DNA from: Planctomycetaceae bacterium
GTDB lineage: Bacteria > Planctomycetota > Planctomycetia > Planctomycetales > Planctomycetaceae
Assembly (NCBI GenBank): GCA_028284145.1
Contig: JANQSH010000063.1
Span: 1 to 39,610 of the forward strand
DNA: 39,610 nt
Reading direction: 5' to 3'
The notes under the pieces are model-generated. The model did not search any database. It had not been told where the DNA came from and saw nothing but the letters and a program-made list of their open reading frames with translations. Position 1 is the first letter of the stretch, and each line of letters starts with the position of its first letter. The position numbers and the translations under genes are program-made. Below, piece by piece: positions 26,685 to 35,217 of the stretch.

Positions 26685-26972
26685 ATGGTCGGCCGATTTC
26701 TCGAAAATTACATGGCACGCCATCAGAATATGGCGAATCAACTGCTCCATCTTGTCGGTGTGCCAATAACGTTCATCGCGTCCATCGTCTTTCTCTGCCT
26801 GCAGCAGTGGTGGTGGGCACTTGGCTGTTTTGTGGGCGGGTACATTCTGCAATTCATCGGGCATGCAATCGAAGGGAATGATGCGGGCGAGGTTGTCCTG
26901 GTCAAAAAATGGCTGGGCAAACCGTACGTCGAGTTTGCACCGAAAGCAGACGACGACTCTCCCGCACATTGA
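26685..26972 (+). CDS. Small Mpo1/DUF962-like membrane protein
   Basis: This 95-residue protein has two or more hydrophobic segments (about 24-40 and 43-60). The pattern RHQN-x2-N-x3-H-x2-G-x-P (His13, Asn18, His22, Pro27), followed by 'GGYILQFIGHAIEGN' with His60 and Glu63, matches DUF962. That family includes yeast Mpo1, an Fe-dependent dioxygenase in 2-hydroxy fatty acid breakdown that uses conserved histidines. Bacterial members are short and uncharacterised, so a role in lipid alpha-oxidation is only suggested. The start is ATG 26685. It stands alone between repeat copy C and a 385-bp gap. Confidence 0.72.
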   Translation: MVGRFLENYMARHQNMANQLLHLVGVPITFIASIVFLCLQQWWWALGCFVGGYILQFIGHAIEGNDAGEVVLVKKWLGKPYVEFAPKADDDSPAH

Positions 26973-27357
26973 ATTCGGCGCGATCAATCAATGGCTGCAA
27001 TACCCCAACGAATCCTGCCTGAATGCGATACACCAGATTTGCTGCCAGATGGCGATCTTTTCTCTCCAATCTGTGCCTGTGTGCTGTCTGAATTCTCAGG
27101 CACGTTGTCAATATAGCCAAAGTCTGCGGGTTGCATCGCCGATAACGATGGTAGTGATTATGCCAATTGCGTGCGCGAAGCAATCCGCGCGTCCTGCAAC
27201 GGGCCTGTTCTCCAAAAGCGGATTACTCTTTAAGTTCTTGTAGAATAGTGAGATATGTCGCTCGCTGAATCTTCCGAGAGACCTGTCCTTCACTCAATTC
27301 GCGACCTCAAAACGGGTGGATAATTCGCGACCCACAAGCGGCCAGGGACATTTGAGC
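26973..27357 (+). other. Intergenic region upstream of the TolC-family gene
   Basis: This stretch of about 385 bp contains only short shadow ORFs. The sequence just before the TolC start is AT-richer ('tttaagttcttgtagaatagtg' near 27230-27250) and contains a possible TAGAAT -10 at 27241-27246. No matching -35 is visible. I see no repeat or RNA gene. Confidence 0.35.
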
Positions 27358-29589
27358 ATGAACCAGTTGACATCACGGATGATGTTCGCAGGCGTCTTTT
27401 CCACACTTTGTCTGATCGTGGGATGCGTTGGCAGCCAGGACAAACCTCTCCATTATCTGGGTGAGGCGTCGCTGCAGTATTACAAAGACCAGGCGACACA
27501 AATCGATTATCCCATTTCCGACGAAGGTGTCGCTGAGGAAGTGAAACTCACCGAAAGGCCGCGCACCATTCGCGACCGCGAAAAGGATGACATCTGGAAC
27601 ATCACGTTGCAGGAAGCACTGCACATCGCCATCGAAAACAGCAAGGTGATTCGCAGCACGCAGATTCTCGGTCAACAGGGCGTGGCAGCTTCCAATCAGT
27701 TGCTCTCCTCCCCGGACAATGTGTCGTCGGTGTACGATCCGGCAATTCAGGAAACCGGTGTCTTATTCTTCGGCCGTGGGGTGGAATCGGCTCTCGCAGC
27801 ATTTGATGCAAACTTCACCACATCAATGACCTGGGGGCGGGATAATCGCCCAACGAACACTGCTGGAGCAGGTGGCGCTTCGTCGATTTCCGAAACGGGG
27901 CAATTCCGTTCCGAAATCGAGAAAATCTTTGCCCATGGTGGTGTTGTTTCGGTGTACCACGATTGGGACTACCTCGGTAACTCAGGCGGTCTGTTTCCCT
28001 CTACCTACTCTGGCTCTTCTGGTGCGGGTGGTTTTCGCAGCGGTGCCATTGGTGCAGAATACCGTCTGCCATTGTTGGCGGGTGCGGGAACCGAATTCAC
28101 AAGAATCGCGGGGCCGATTGTCACCAGTTTCGGGGGCTTGAGCGGCGTCAGTCAGGGGGTTGCGATCGCACGTATCAATAACGATATCACAATTGCTGAT
28201 TTTGAAGCCTCGGTACGAAATCTGATCAATGATGTGGAACATGCGTATTGGAATCTGTACCTCCAATACCGGCTATACGATACGTCGGTAACGGCACGCA
28301 ACAGTGCATTGCGCACGTGGCGCGAGGCGGAAGCAAAACGCGTGATTGGTGGTGTGGAAGGATTCAAACCAGCCGACGAAGCTCAGGCGCGAGCGCAATA
28401 TTATGCCTCCCGTGCAGCCACCGAACAAACACTCTCCAACATCTATTCCACAGAGGTGCAACTGCGTCGATTACTCGGTTTACCGGTCAATGATGGTCGC
28501 ATCATGCGGCCAACCGACGAACCTTCGACGGCATTGTGGTATCCGCAGTGGGAAAGCTGCATTACCGAAGCGCTCACCCTGCGACCGGAAATCCGCAGAC
28601 AGAAGTGGAATATCAAAAGTTTGCAAATGCAGTTGAAAGCGGCAAGAAGTCTGGTTCGTCCCCGAGTCGATTTTGTCTCCGGCTATCGCGTTCATGCACT
28701 GGGTGACAGGCTCTTTGGCGAAACAGGCGAAGATGGATTCTCCTCGGTTGGATTTAACAGCGCCTACGAAAACCTGACACAGGGTGAGTACACTGGTTGG
28801 AGTCTGGGAATTGAAGTCGATATTCCGATCGGCTATCGGCAGGCTCACGCTCAGGTCCGCAATGTCCAACTCCGCGTCGCCAAGGCGCGGGCTGCGTTGG
28901 CAGCACAGGAATTGGACCTCAGTCACCAATTAGCACAGGCATTTCAGAACGTGGCGATGCAACATGCAACGGCGCAATCGCATTTCAACCGCGTGAAAGC
29001 AGCCAGGCGACGGGTGGATCTGTCGGAGGCGGAACTGAAAGTCGGTACCGCGACGCTGGACCTTGTGTTACGAGCACAGTCTGATTTGGCATTGGCGGAA
29101 CGGGACTATTACACGGCAGTGGTGAATTACAACAACGCGATTGCCGACCTTCATTTCCAGAAGGGAACGACCCTGTCGCACAATGCGGTTTATCTTTCGG
29201 AAGGTCCGTGGGACGCGCAGGCGTATAAAGATGCCTTGCGACGGGCCTGGGCTCGCAGTCACGCGTTTGATGCCAAGGGAACGGAAGCAGAGCCGCGAGA
29301 ATATGTGCAGCCAGTTTTCAGCAACCATTTGCAAATGTATTCCGCCAGGGCGGATGACCAACTGCAATCCGAATCGGAAGAACAACATTTCGTCAATCAG
29401 TCGGTAACCGGGGAGCCGCCACAAGGAACCGTGTACGGTCCGAATTTTGATCGTCCGATGGAAGCAGCTTCATCCAGTGAAGACACCACTTCATCCGCTG
29501 ATGGTGAGATTGCCGGGCAGATGCCCAGTCTGGTGGCTCCGGCCGAATATTCACCTTCCTGGTCGCCAAAACAGAAAACGGACGATTGA
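27358..29589 (+). CDS. TolC-family outer membrane efflux lipoprotein
   Basis: This 743-residue protein is longer than typical TolC (about 470-500) because of long N- and C-terminal extensions. ATG 27358 gives a lipoprotein signal with lipobox LIVGC (Cys23); the frame is open to 27316 but starting there would spoil the signal. The core contains two outer-membrane-factor halves: 'LQEALHIAIENSKVIRS' then 'SVRNLINDVEHAYWNLYLQYRLYDTS', and 'ALTLRPEIRRQKWNIKSLQMQLKAARS' then 'AQELDLSHQLAQAFQNVAMQH' with 'YNNAIADLHFQKGT'. It would form a trimeric channel for a transporter in the inner membrane. No membrane-fusion or pump gene is adjacent. The C-terminal 120 residues are polar and disordered-looking. 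Confidence 0.88.
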   Translation: MNQLTSRMMFAGVFSTLCLIVGCVGSQDKPLHYLGEASLQYYKDQATQIDYPISDEGVAEEVKLTERPRTIRDREKDDIWNITLQEALHIAIENSKVIRSTQILGQQGVAASNQLLSSPDNVSSVYDPAIQETGVLFFGRGVESALAAFDANFTTSMTWGRDNRPTNTAGAGGASSISETGQFRSEIEKIFAHGGVVSVYHDWDYLGNSGGLFPSTYSGSSGAGGFRSGAIGAEYRLPLLAGAGTEFTRIAGPIVTSFGGLSGVSQGVAIARINNDITIADFEASVRNLINDVEHAYWNLYLQYRLYDTSVTARNSALRTWREAEAKRVIGGVEGFKPADEAQARAQYYASRAATEQTLSNIYSTEVQLRRLLGLPVNDGRIMRPTDEPSTALWYPQWESCITEALTLRPEIRRQKWNIKSLQMQLKAARSLVRPRVDFVSGYRVHALGDRLFGETGEDGFSSVGFNSAYENLTQGEYTGWSLGIEVDIPIGYRQAHAQVRNVQLRVAKARAALAAQELDLSHQLAQAFQNVAMQHATAQSHFNRVKAARRRVDLSEAELKVGTATLDLVLRAQSDLALAERDYYTAVVNYNNAIADLHFQKGTTLSHNAVYLSEGPWDAQAYKDALRRAWARSHAFDAKGTEAEPREYVQPVFSNHLQMYSARADDQLQSESEEQHFVNQSVTGEPPQGTVYGPNFDRPMEAASSSEDTTSSADGEIAGQMPSLVAPAEYSPSWSPKQKTDD

Positions 29590-29914
29590 GTTGATGACAC
29601 AAATCTCCAGATCCTGGTGCAGCGTTCCGGCTGGAAGTTGGAGTTTGGTGAAGTTACAAGGAGCGACAACGGAGCGGATTATATCATCCCCCCAAACAAA
29701 GTCTTGACAAGGCACTGGCAGCAGGTCAATTGCTTTGTTCGGGAGTTCGTCATGTCACTCTTTAGAGCAGTTTCCCTTTTGGTGTGACGGTTCTCGCTTG
29801 AGGGAGTCTGTGTTTGCAAAGCCAAAAGACGATTTTCGCGCCACAGAAGAGCGTAATACGTTCTAATCTCGCAGTATTACTTCCAATCAAATTGTGTTGA
29901 GGGCCAGCGACGGT
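29590..29914 (+). other. Intergenic region carrying repeat copy B
   Basis: This region of 325 bp lies between the TolC-family gene and the WYL regulator. A 7-bp inverted repeat, AACAAAG (29695-29701) and CTTTGTT (29733-29739), brackets a TTGACA-like hexamer at 29704-29709. There is no convincing -10. Repeat copy B occupies 29762-29866 and ends about 50 nt before the regulator start. Confidence 0.4.
29762..29866 (+). repeat. Dispersed 105-nt element, copy B
   Basis: It aligns with copies A and C: GAGCAGTTTCCCTTTTGGTGTGACG, TGTTTGCA, CCACAGAAGAGCGTAATACG. The ends pair as TTAGAGC (29762-29768) with GTTCTAA (29860-29866), using one G-U pair. The pairing is thus kept although the bases differ from those of copies A and C. 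It has no coding capacity. Confidence 0.8.
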
Positions 29915-30892
29915 ATGAGTTCCAACGATCGAATTCGTCGACTGGTCCGCCTGTTGGAACTCTTTCAGTACGGTCGGAGTTACAACTCGGCTGAGTTGTC
30001 CGAATTGTGCAGTGTGTCACGACGGACGACGTTTCGGGATATCCGCACGTTGCAGGATTCCGGTATCCCGGTTCGGTTTGATGAGAGCTTGCAGGGATAT
30101 CGACTGCTCGATTCGATGTACCTCCCTCCGACTGACTTGACGATCAGTGAAGCGTTATCATTGCTTGTGCTGACACAAAGCCTGGGCCGGGAGACGAGCG
30201 GAATTCCGTTTCAACGAGCGTCTCAATCGGCTGCGAGAAAACTGCTCAGTCTGTTGCCGCGACATCTGGCTGAGCATGTGGGCGAACTTTCCAATGCTGT
30301 GACGATGGAGATTACACCGCACAATCGTCTGGATCGTGCCGAAGAAACCTACGATGTTATCACGGAATCCATTCAAAAACGCCGTTGTGTGCGAATCGAG
30401 TACGACAGTTTCTTTGATCAGGGTGTGATTACGACGTTATTAAGCCCGTATCGTTTACATTTTTCGCGACGAAGCTGGTACGTCATTGGTCGGTCGTCCG
30501 TTCATCGTTCGGTTCGCACATTCAATCTTGGCCGTGTTCACAGTACGACCACCACGAACAATCCCTACGAGATTCCGCAACGTTTCAGCCTCGACCGCTT
30601 TTTTGGTAATGCCTGGTCGATGATTCCCGAACAACGGGAATACGATGTTGTTATTCGCTTTCAGCCGATGGTGGCACGCAACATTGCCGAGGTGCAGTGG
30701 CACAAAACGCAACGGATTGAATGGTCTGACGATGACACACTGCTGTTCCATGCCACTGTCGACGGACTGGGTGAGATCTCCTGGTGGATTTTGGGTTACG
30801 GCAATCAGGCGGAGGTACTCGAACCTCCAGAATTGCGGGATCGCATCAGGCAGCATGTCGATGAGTTGCGGCAGATTTATGTGAATGATTGA
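29915..30892 (+). CDS. WYL-domain transcriptional regulator (YafY-like)
   Basis: This 325-residue regulator begins at ATG 29915 with an N-terminal DeoR-type helix-turn-helix (about 5-60: 'RLVRLLELFQ', 'SAELSELCSVSRRTTFRDIRTLQDSGIPVRFDE'). A WYL domain follows (about 135-215: 'CVRIEYDSF', 'PYRLHFSRRSWYVIGRSS', 'RTFNLGRV'). The C-terminal WCX-type region contains 'VVIRFQPMVARNI' and 'ISWWILGYGNQAEVLEP'. WYL proteins sense nucleic acids or other ligands and often control DNA-damage or defence genes. No target is evident here. Repeat copy B lies just upstream. Its end overlaps a degenerate kinase remnant on the other strand. Confidence 0.87.
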   Translation: MSSNDRIRRLVRLLELFQYGRSYNSAELSELCSVSRRTTFRDIRTLQDSGIPVRFDESLQGYRLLDSMYLPPTDLTISEALSLLVLTQSLGRETSGIPFQRASQSAARKLLSLLPRHLAEHVGELSNAVTMEITPHNRLDRAEETYDVITESIQKRRCVRIEYDSFFDQGVITTLLSPYRLHFSRRSWYVIGRSSVHRSVRTFNLGRVHSTTTTNNPYEIPQRFSLDRFFGNAWSMIPEQREYDVVIRFQPMVARNIAEVQWHKTQRIEWSDDDTLLFHATVDGLGEISWWILGYGNQAEVLEPPELRDRIRQHVDELRQIYVND

Positions 30893-31044
30893 AACGTTTT
30901 GACGGAGGTGGCACCCTGGAGGGTTGATTCGATCACATTCGGCAGCGTGAACGTGAATGTTATCGGCCCACCCTGTTGCGATTCGTTCCGGATTCCATCC
31001 CCGTGAATTCCGACTATGCGTTTGCACAATGTCGGTAGAGCAAT
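30877..31044 (-). pseudogene. Remnant of a sensor histidine kinase C-terminus
   Basis: The minus-strand frame contains 'LCKRIVGIHGDGIRNESQQGGPITFTFTLP' split over about 30940-31030. This matches the last part of a HATPase_c domain (normally I-C-K-R-I-V-E-A-H-G-G-x-I-x-x-E-S, then G-G-x-T-F-x-F-x-L-P). Nothing upstream on the same strand resembles the rest of a kinase, and the G-boxes are missing. It is a decayed fragment. It overlaps the end of the WYL regulator gene by 16 bp. Confidence 0.5.
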
Positions 31045-31305
31045 CGCATGTAAATTCCCCTGTAAATACAGCGTTTTGCAAGATTTGAACCTGAAATACA
31101 TAGTTTTTCGTGATCTCACTTTTAATGTAATGTCTCTCTAAACATCTGTTTTCAGTTTTTTTAAGGCGATTCGTTCATGCGATCACGCGATTGCCCTGCA
31201 ACGTCAGATTCATACTTTAATTTCCGCCTGATCATGCTTCGGTTGCACCGAATTATGGACAAGATGGGCTGAGTGTTTCCTGAATGATGACGATCACCCT
31301 CTTCC

Positions 31306-31497
31306 TCACCCCGAGAAAGGTGACCATTTGGTCTCTGTAGGGGAATCGACAGAATCGGCGTTGGGTTTTGCCTCATCAATAGTAGAATCGGAGTCCGGCG
31401 AATCAGAACTGGAGGATTCGCTGGCGGGATGATAGCCAGAGTGGCGCATGACAACCTCAGGTGCAGGCCCTGTATGATGGCGTTGGTTTCCGGTCAT
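31306..31497 (-). CDS. Small Ser/Asp-rich hypothetical protein (63 aa)
   Basis: It starts at ATG 31497 and is unrecognised. The N-terminal 'RHHTGPAPEVVMRHSGYHP' is followed by a low-complexity Ser/Asp/Glu stretch and a final 'TKWSPFSG'. AAAAGG lies about 14 nt upstream of the ATG, a little far for a ribosome-binding site. The composition is more protein-like than the overlapping frames. It may be a small disordered protein or chance. Confidence 0.3.
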   Translation of the reverse strand: MTGNQRHHTGPAPEVVMRHSGYHPASESSSSDSPDSDSTIDEAKPNADSVDSPTETKWSPFSG

Positions 31498-31898
31498 GAT
31501 TCACGTTAAACCTTTTATAGATTTGGCTTATGTGAGTTTACCCGGCACAGTGTTCGTTTTCGGTTCGTTCTGTGCTTCTGCCTTTCCTGTATTATCGCGA
31601 GAGGAGTGACATCAGTTTGTCACACCTGAATCGAAGTCTGAGGAAAATCCTGAAATTCCTTCAGCACTGCGACGAGAATCTGACGAGGGCTCTGCTGGAG
31701 ATGAATCCTGGCGACAAATTTCTTCAACTTCCGATTTCAACGGCACTTTCGGTTGCGACCTGTAATCGATCTGCCTAGAATTATTGCTTCGCCCGAACGC
31801 GTTGACCGCGTGAGGTTTGTAGATATCTCTCCCATTTTGTGCGATTGAAACACAGTTCGCGCGGGATGAGTTCTCACCCTCGATGACCCGCTTTCGGT

Positions 31899-31922
31899 CT
31901 GACCTGGTCGTTCACCAGTCAG
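31899..31922 (+). promoter_or_regulatory. Hairpin in the ffh leader
   Basis: CTGACCTGGT (31899-31908) pairs with ACCAGTCAG (31914-31922) with one bulged C and a 5-nt loop, ending 73 nt before the ffh start. There is no T-run, so it is more likely a leader structure than a terminator. Confidence 0.35.
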
Positions 31923-31995
31923 GTTTCGCCATCGTCTTCAAATCGGCGGATGCGGTCTCTCCAGCCAAAACGAACATCGAAATTGAGTTCTCCCC

Positions 31996-33480
31996 ATGTT
32001 TGAGGGAATTACAAAAAGTCTCTCCTCAGCGCTGTCGTCAATCACCAAAGCCGGCAAGCTGACGGAAGCCAATATCCGCGAGAGCATGCGACTCGTCCGC
32101 CAGGCGCTTCTGGAGGCGGATGTCAACTACGACGTTGCTCAGGATTTCATGGCTCGCGTCACTGATCAGGCTGTCGGTGAAAAAGTCCTCAAGTCGCTTC
32201 GTCCTGACGAACAGATTGTTGGGATTGTCCATCAGGAATTGATCAACCTGATGGGGCCGGTCGACCACTCACTGCATCTCAAGCGAGATGGCATCACAAC
32301 CATCATGATGTGCGGTTTGCAGGGTAGCGGGAAGACGACGACCTGCGGCAAACTTGCCAAAATGCTCAAGGCAGAAGGCTTCAAGCCGATGCTCGTGGCG
32401 GCGGACCTCCAGCGTCCTGCAGCTATTGAACAGTTGAAGGTCATCGGCGAGCAGATCGATGTCGACGTTTACAGCGAACCAAAAGACAAAAGTACGCCCG
32501 TCAAGGTTTGCCAGAACGCAAAAAAGGCGGCGATCAAAGCGGGTGACATTCGCGTTCTGATTCTCGACACTGCCGGGCGATTGCATGTTGATGACGAGTT
32601 GATGGACGAACTCGAAAGAATTGACGCCAGGTTGATGCCGGACCAGGCATTGCTTGTCTGCGATGCCATGACCGGGCAGGATGCGGTTAACAGTGCCAAA
32701 GCGTTTAATGACGCGCTTGAACTGGATGGCGTGATTCTCACAAAGCTGGATGGCGACACCCGTGGCGGGGCGGCGCTCAGCGTTAAAGCGGTCACCGGTG
32801 TGCCGATCAAATTCATCGGTGTCGGCGAACAACTTGATCGGCTGGAAGAATTTCATCCCGACCGGATGGCGGGCCGAATTCTCGGTGCAGGAGATATCGC
32901 GACTTTGCTCGAAACGGCACAGCGCGAATTCGATGAAGAGGAGATGCGACTGCAGGAAGAAAAGATGCGGGAAGGCAAATTCTCGCTCGAAGACTTCCGC
33001 AAACAGATGCGTCAGATCAAGCGGCTTGGTCCGCTGCAAAACGTCATGAAGATGATCCCCGGCATGGGAGGAATCGCCGACGCCAACCCTGATATGGACC
33101 CCGAAGAAGATATGCGACGGATCGAGGGCATCATCAATTCGATGACCTCCTGGGAGCGAGACAACCCCGATCGGATCGATCGCAGCCGACGAAATCGCAT
33201 TGCCATCGGAAGCGGTAACGAGCCAGCCGATGTTAACAAGTTGCTCAAAGATTTCCGTATGATGGCCGACATGATGACCGGCATGGCGGGAATGAGTATC
33301 AAGGACCGGATGAAAAAGGTGCAGGAACTGACGCAAAGCGGGGCAATGGATCCTAATGCCCAATTGCGTCGTGAAAAACAACGGAGCAAACGAGGTCCGC
33401 AAGACCGTACCAGGTTACGACAAAAACAGAAGCAGAAAAAAAAAGAAGCGCGAAAGCAGCGCAAGAAGAACCGCCGGTGA
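31996..33480 (+). CDS. ffh: Signal recognition particle protein Ffh
   Basis: This 494-residue SRP54 homologue binds signal peptides and SRP RNA and delivers ribosomes to FtsY at the membrane. It has an N domain (1-90), a G domain with P-loop GLQGSGKTT (107-115), 'DTAGRLHVD', 'GQDAVN' and '[13 protein letters not shown]', and a Met-rich M domain (about 320-450, including 'MIPGMGG' and '[12 protein letters not shown]'). The tail of about 30 residues is very basic (Lys/Arg/Gln). It heads the ribosomal-protein cluster, as in many bacteria. Start is ATG 31996. Confidence 0.97.
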   Translation: MFEGITKSLSSALSSITKAGKLTEANIRESMRLVRQALLEADVNYDVAQDFMARVTDQAVGEKVLKSLRPDEQIVGIVHQELINLMGPVDHSLHLKRDGITTIMMCGLQGSGKTTTCGKLAKMLKAEGFKPMLVAADLQRPAAIEQLKVIGEQIDVDVYSEPKDKSTPVKVCQNAKKAAIKAGDIRVLILDTAGRLHVDDELMDELERIDARLMPDQALLVCDAMTGQDAVNSAKAFNDALELDGVILTKLDGDTRGGAALSVKAVTGVPIKFIGVGEQLDRLEEFHPDRMAGRILGAGDIATLLETAQREFDEEEMRLQEEKMREGKFSLEDFRKQMRQIKRLGPLQNVMKMIPGMGGIADANPDMDPEEDMRRIEGIINSMTSWERDNPDRIDRSRRNRIAIGSGNEPADVNKLLKDFRMMADMMTGMAGMSIKDRMKKVQELTQSGAMDPNAQLRREKQRSKRGPQDRTRLRQKQKQKKKEARKQRKKNRR

Positions 33481-33582
33481 GTTCGACACACATCGGAACA
33501 ATGCGGGAAACAAACACCCAAAAATCGATTGAGGCACTTCAAGGCTGAGTCACCAGCCGAAACCCGTTAAGAGGAGTAGCAA

Positions 33583-34002
33583 GTGGCAGTCAGAATTCGC
33601 ATGAAAAAATTGGGGCGGAGACATCGCCCGTTCTACCGAATTTGTATCATGGATTCCCGCGCACCGCGGAACGGGAAGGCGATTGAGGAAGTCGGTCATT
33701 ACGACCCGATGGTGCGGGACAAGTCGGCTCGTGTCACATTGAAAATGGATAGAATCGACTACTGGCTTTCAGTCGGAGCGCAACCCTCCGACAAAGTCGC
33801 CACGCTGATCAAAAAAGTGAAGACGAACAAATTCGGCACGGCACAGGAACCACCTCCGATGACGGCCCCCAAGGAACCGCCACCAGAACCGGAAACAGCA
33901 GCCGAAGAAGAAGGCACTGCTGAAGCCTCTGCGGAAGAGAGTGGTGGCGAAGAAGCGAGTGGTGAAGAAAACAGTAGCGAAGAAGAAAAACCGGCTGAGT
34001 AA
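33583..34002 (+). CDS. rpsP: 30S ribosomal protein S16 with long acidic tail
   Basis: The first 80 or so residues ('VRIRMKKLGRRHRPFYRICIMDSRAPRNGK', 'EEVGHYDPM') are a normal S16, which binds 16S rRNA in the 30S body. The start is GTG 33583 behind GAGGAG. After about residue 88 comes an extension of about 50 residues made of Pro, Glu, Ala and Ser, ending EEEKPAE, so the protein is 139 aa compared with about 80-90 in most bacteria. In another frame the Glu codons of the tail read as a Lys-rich peptide. That belongs to the open frame entering trmD and is not a separate gene. Confidence 0.95.
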   Translation: MAVRIRMKKLGRRHRPFYRICIMDSRAPRNGKAIEEVGHYDPMVRDKSARVTLKMDRIDYWLSVGAQPSDKVATLIKKVKTNKFGTAQEPPPMTAPKEPPPEPETAAEEEGTAEASAEESGGEEASGEENSSEEEKPAE

Positions 34003-34030
34003 GCCGCCCATCGTCTGGCAGTATCGAGTC

Positions 34031-34720
34031 ATGCGGTTTGATGTTCTTTCGATCTTTCCCGATATATTCACCAGCTATCTGCAGCAGAGCCTGTTGAAGC
34101 TGGCGATTGAGCGAGGATTGGTTGAGGTGCATCTGTGGGATTTTCGAGAGTTCACTGAAGATAAACATCAAAAAGTGGACGACAAACCGTTTGGTGGTGG
34201 CCCAGGCATGTTGCTCTGTTGTCAACCAATTTTCGATTGTGTCGAATCCGTCCAGCAGAAGAGTGAAGAACCGGGACAACTGGTCATGCTGTCGCCTCAG
34301 GGCCGACGACTTGATCATCAACTGGTCACGGAACTGGCAGAATACGATCGGCTGGTTTTGCTGTGTGGTCGATATGAAGGGTTTGATGAGAGAATTCGTG
34401 AAGGGTTAAAACCGCTAGAGATTTCCGCCGGCGACTTTGTCGCCAATGGTGGCGAAGTACCAGCCATGCTGGTGATTGATACGGTAATCCGGATGATTCC
34501 CGGAGTTTTGGGAGATGAGACGAGTAACCGATACGATTCATTTGCTCAATCGGGATTGCTGGAAGGCCCGCAGTACACACGACCGCGAGAGTTTCGGGGG
34601 ATGTCGGTTCCCGAGGTTCTGTTGAGCGGAGACCACGAAAAAATCGAACGCTGGAGACACGAACAGAGTTTGCAAAGAACACGAGAGCGACGTGGCGAAT
34701 TGCCAGCAAACAGGGGTTGA
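34031..34720 (+). CDS. trmD: tRNA (guanine(37)-N1)-methyltransferase
   Basis: This 229-residue SPOUT methyltransferase makes m1G37 in tRNAs to prevent +1 frameshifting. ATG 34031 (MRFDVLSIFP) gives the classic N-terminus; the frame is open upstream inside rpsP but that part is not TrmD. Knot motifs are 'KPFGGGPGM' (52-60), CGRYEG (112-117) and 'GDFVANGGEVPAM' (134-146), then 'NRYDSF' with the catalytic Asp region. It lies 28 nt after rpsP. The rimM gene that often sits between rpsP and trmD is absent here. Confidence 0.96.
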   Translation: MRFDVLSIFPDIFTSYLQQSLLKLAIERGLVEVHLWDFREFTEDKHQKVDDKPFGGGPGMLLCCQPIFDCVESVQQKSEEPGQLVMLSPQGRRLDHQLVTELAEYDRLVLLCGRYEGFDERIREGLKPLEISAGDFVANGGEVPAMLVIDTVIRMIPGVLGDETSNRYDSFAQSGLLEGPQYTRPREFRGMSVPEVLLSGDHEKIERWRHEQSLQRTRERRGELPANRG

Positions 34721-34822
34721 AGATCGCGTCAAAACAGGTCGGCACAAAGTCGATACAAATACGTCGAGAGTGAAGAGACAAGAGGAACCGGAGCAAAGCC
34801 TGCTCCCACGAGGTGAAGTACC

Positions 34823-35182
34823 ATGAAAGATTTAATTAAAATTGCGGAAGAATCGAGCTTGAGAGAGGAGCCGATTCAATTTGAAATTGGTGACACAGTT
34901 GACGTCCACACGCGAATTCTGGAAGGCGATAAGGAACGGATGCAGATTTTCACCGGCACCGTCATCGCCACGCGCGGCAGTGGAACGCGGGAGATGTTCA
35001 CAGTCCGCAAGATCGTGGCGGGTGAAGGGGTCGAGCGAACCTTCCCTGTGAATTCGCCGAAGATCGCTAGGGTCGAGGTCAAGCGGCACGGACGCGTGCG
35101 GCGGGCAAAACTGTTTTATCTGCGTGATCGCACAGGGAAAGCAACCCGTCTGGCGGAACGCCGCGCGAAGAAGAAAGACTAA
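34823..35182 (+). CDS. rplS: 50S ribosomal protein L19
   Basis: At 119 residues it has the usual L19 length. 'FEIGDTVDVHTRILEGDKERMQIF' and 'TVRKIVAGEGVERTFPVNSPKI' are diagnostic. It sits at the 30S-50S interface. The C-terminus is basic, as expected. ATG 34823 follows an AGGTGA-type site. It is 102 nt after trmD in the conserved rpsP-trmD-rplS order. Confidence 0.96.
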   Translation: MKDLIKIAEESSLREEPIQFEIGDTVDVHTRILEGDKERMQIFTGTVIATRGSGTREMFTVRKIVAGEGVERTFPVNSPKIARVEVKRHGRVRRAKLFYLRDRTGKATRLAERRAKKKD

Positions 35183-35217
35183 CTCCTCGTTCGGCTTCGC
35201 GGCTGAGGAATACCGTC

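Larger units (their letters stand above)
31045..31995. other. Gene-poor region upstream of ffh
   Basis: About 950 bp with little recognisable content: one small Ser/Asp-rich minus-strand ORF (31306-31497), a GTGACA/TGTCAC hairpin near 31609-31626, and the stronger hairpin at 31899-31922 before ffh. A 68-codon plus-strand ORF at 31572-31778 has no protein-like pattern. I looked for the small SRP RNA here and did not find its conserved loop. It may be decaying DNA left after the kinase remnant. Confidence 0.4.

Noticed and set aside
29704..29731. Promoter with TTGACA upstream of the WYL regulator
   Set aside because: No acceptable -10 follows at 16-18 bp, and the repeat element lies between it and the gene.
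31572..31778. 68-codon plus-strand ORF upstream of ffh
   Set aside because: It has no ribosome-binding site, no recognisable pattern and an irregular composition.
31500..31995. Possible SRP RNA gene next to ffh
   Set aside because: The conserved GGAA tetraloop and asymmetric-loop motif of SRP RNA was not found; only simple hairpins are present.
33941..34030. Lys-rich peptide frame inside the rpsP tail as an extended TrmD N-terminus or a separate gene
   Set aside because: It is the shifted reading of Glu-rich codons, and TrmD has its canonical MRFDVLSIFP start at 34031.
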